Origin: Johnsonella ignava ATCC 51276
Lineage (GTDB): Bacteria > Bacillota > Clostridia > Lachnospirales > Lachnospiraceae
DNA length: 64,000 nucleotides
Assembly (NCBI RefSeq): GCF_000235445.1
Contig: NZ_JH378830.1
Location: 92,229-156,228 of the forward strand
Reading direction: 5' to 3'
A program made the position numbers and the translations under genes. Below are positions 63,612 to 64,000 of the stretch, piece after piece (position 1 is the stretch's first letter; every line of letters starts with the position of its first letter). The notes beneath the pieces are model-generated. The model was not told the DNA's origin. It did no database searches and saw only the letters and a list, made by a program, of their open reading frames with translations.

Positions 63612-64000
63612 ATGACTATTATGAAAGCAAAACATTTAACTTTAGATGACAGGAAAGCCATTCAGGAAGGCATAGAAAGACGTCTTTCAAAAACTGCCAT
63701 AGCTAAATCTATTTCCAAAGATCCTACTACTGTTGCCAAAGAAATAAAACTTCACAGAACAGTTAAACAGCGAAACCGTTTTAACTCTCCTGTCATGTGT
63801 GCTAAATTGAAAGAGTGCAAAAAACCACGTAAGTTCTGCTCGGAAAGCTGCATTGATTATGTAGAACAGCCTTGTACTATGCGTGACCGTTCCACAGGCG
63901 CATGTAATCATTGCGAAAAGATAAGCCGGTGCAGGCTTGACCATTACTTCTACAACGCAAATACTGCGCATGAAGCTTATCTGTTTCACCTTTCCGATTC
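63612..64000 (+). CDS. IS30-family transposase, N-terminal part (cut by the window edge)
   Basis: The open frame from ATG 63612 (AGGAG at 63602-63606; ATG 63621 is also possible) runs off the end. It begins 'MTIMKAKHLTLDDRKAIQEG' and 'AIAKSISKDPTTVAKEIKLH', the HTH_38 DNA-binding domain of IS30 transposases, followed by a Cys-rich insert ('CKKPRKFCSESCIDYVEQ', 'CNHCEKISRCRLD') as in a clostridial IS30 branch. The catalytic DDE domain would lie beyond 64000, so completeness is unknown. Confidence 0.85.
   Translation, partial: MTIMKAKHLTLDDRKAIQEGIERRLSKTAIAKSISKDPTTVAKEIKLHRTVKQRNRFNSPVMCAKLKECKKPRKFCSESCIDYVEQPCTMRDRSTGACNHCEKISRCRLDHYFYNANTAHEAYLFHLSD

Larger units (their letters stand above)
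63484..64000 (+). mobile_element. Left part of an IS30-type insertion sequence
   Basis: The transposase start and the upstream direct repeats indicate the left end of an IS. I cannot place the exact terminal inverted repeat because the right end is outside the window; the left boundary here is approximate. Confidence 0.55.

Noticed and set aside
1..64000. CRISPR array, prophage or defence island
   Set aside because: No regularly spaced repeats and no integrase, phage, restriction or toxin-antitoxin genes were seen; the only mobile DNA is the IS30 start at the right edge.

Overview
The window is low-GC, gene-dense chromosomal DNA. It looks like an anaerobic Firmicute of the class Clostridia, most probably a Lachnospiraceae-type organism. 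The reasons are gene content rather than a database match: a T-box-controlled ilv operon, class III fructose-1,6-bisphosphatase, ATP-type PEP carboxykinase, a lysine-rich AT-hook-like protein of the DUF6465 type, a DUF5662 protein, DNA polymerase I with a degenerate proofreading domain, and strong GGAGG ribosome-binding sites. Most genes are housekeeping. There is no prophage, CRISPR array or large island; the only mobile DNA is the start of an IS30-type transposase at the right edge.

Layout. 1-4063: tail of an unknown gene, then the selenocysteine locus: two diverged tandem tRNA-Sec genes followed by overlapping selA-selB. 4411-8500: an ABC export-type system (ATPase, secreted membrane-anchored protein, MacB/FtsX-like permease). 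8581-13758: consensus promoter, T-box leader and branched-chain amino acid operon (IlvM-like ACT protein, ilvC, ilvD, ilvB). 13830-17241: tRNA-Leu(CAA) and an L,D-transpeptidase on the minus strand, a 590-bp gap with a structured inverted repeat, and a glycosyltransferase. 17378-25857: fbp, a zinc-finger anti-sigma-like protein, polA, coaE, pnp. 25964-32967: two tandem mgtE paralogues, a glutaredoxin-like protein, an AI-2E-family permease and a SpoIID-domain lipoprotein. 33235-35996: SEC-C protein, methyltransferase, Hsp33, DUF5662 protein. 36032-45352: RNase H-like nuclease, ruvAB, DUF6465-type protein, HerA-like ATPase, KtrB/KtrA potassium uptake, HAD phosphatase, cell wall hydrolase. 45477-50531: pckA, a second HAD phosphatase, a small unknown protein, an HPr-like protein without the active-site histidine, upp and a lipoprotein. 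50753-57360: WalJ-like metallo-beta-lactamase-fold protein, DUF438/PAS protein, coaX, coaBC, prfC. 57507-59571: an ECF sigma factor split by a frameshift at an A8 run, coupled to an RsgI-like anti-sigma factor. 59857-61360: leader plus infC (AUU start), rpmI, rplT. 61607-63270: lysophospholipase-like hydrolase and a lipoprotein. 63612-64000: start of an IS30-type transposase.

How genes work together. selA and selB with the tRNA-Sec genes give most of the Sec insertion machinery; selD is not in the window and I found no convincing selenoprotein. coaE, coaX and coaBC cover most of coenzyme A synthesis but are scattered. The ilv operon encodes three consecutive steps to valine and isoleucine, and its T-box appears to read an Ile codon (ATC).

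I found no clearly new multi-gene system. The items most worth checking are the split sigma factor with its RsgI-like partner, the paired tRNA-Sec genes, a hairpin lying between the Shine-Dalgarno and start codon at 5177-5221, a structured RNA-like inverted repeat at 15796-16183, and a double Crp/Fnr-like palindrome before the DUF438 gene.
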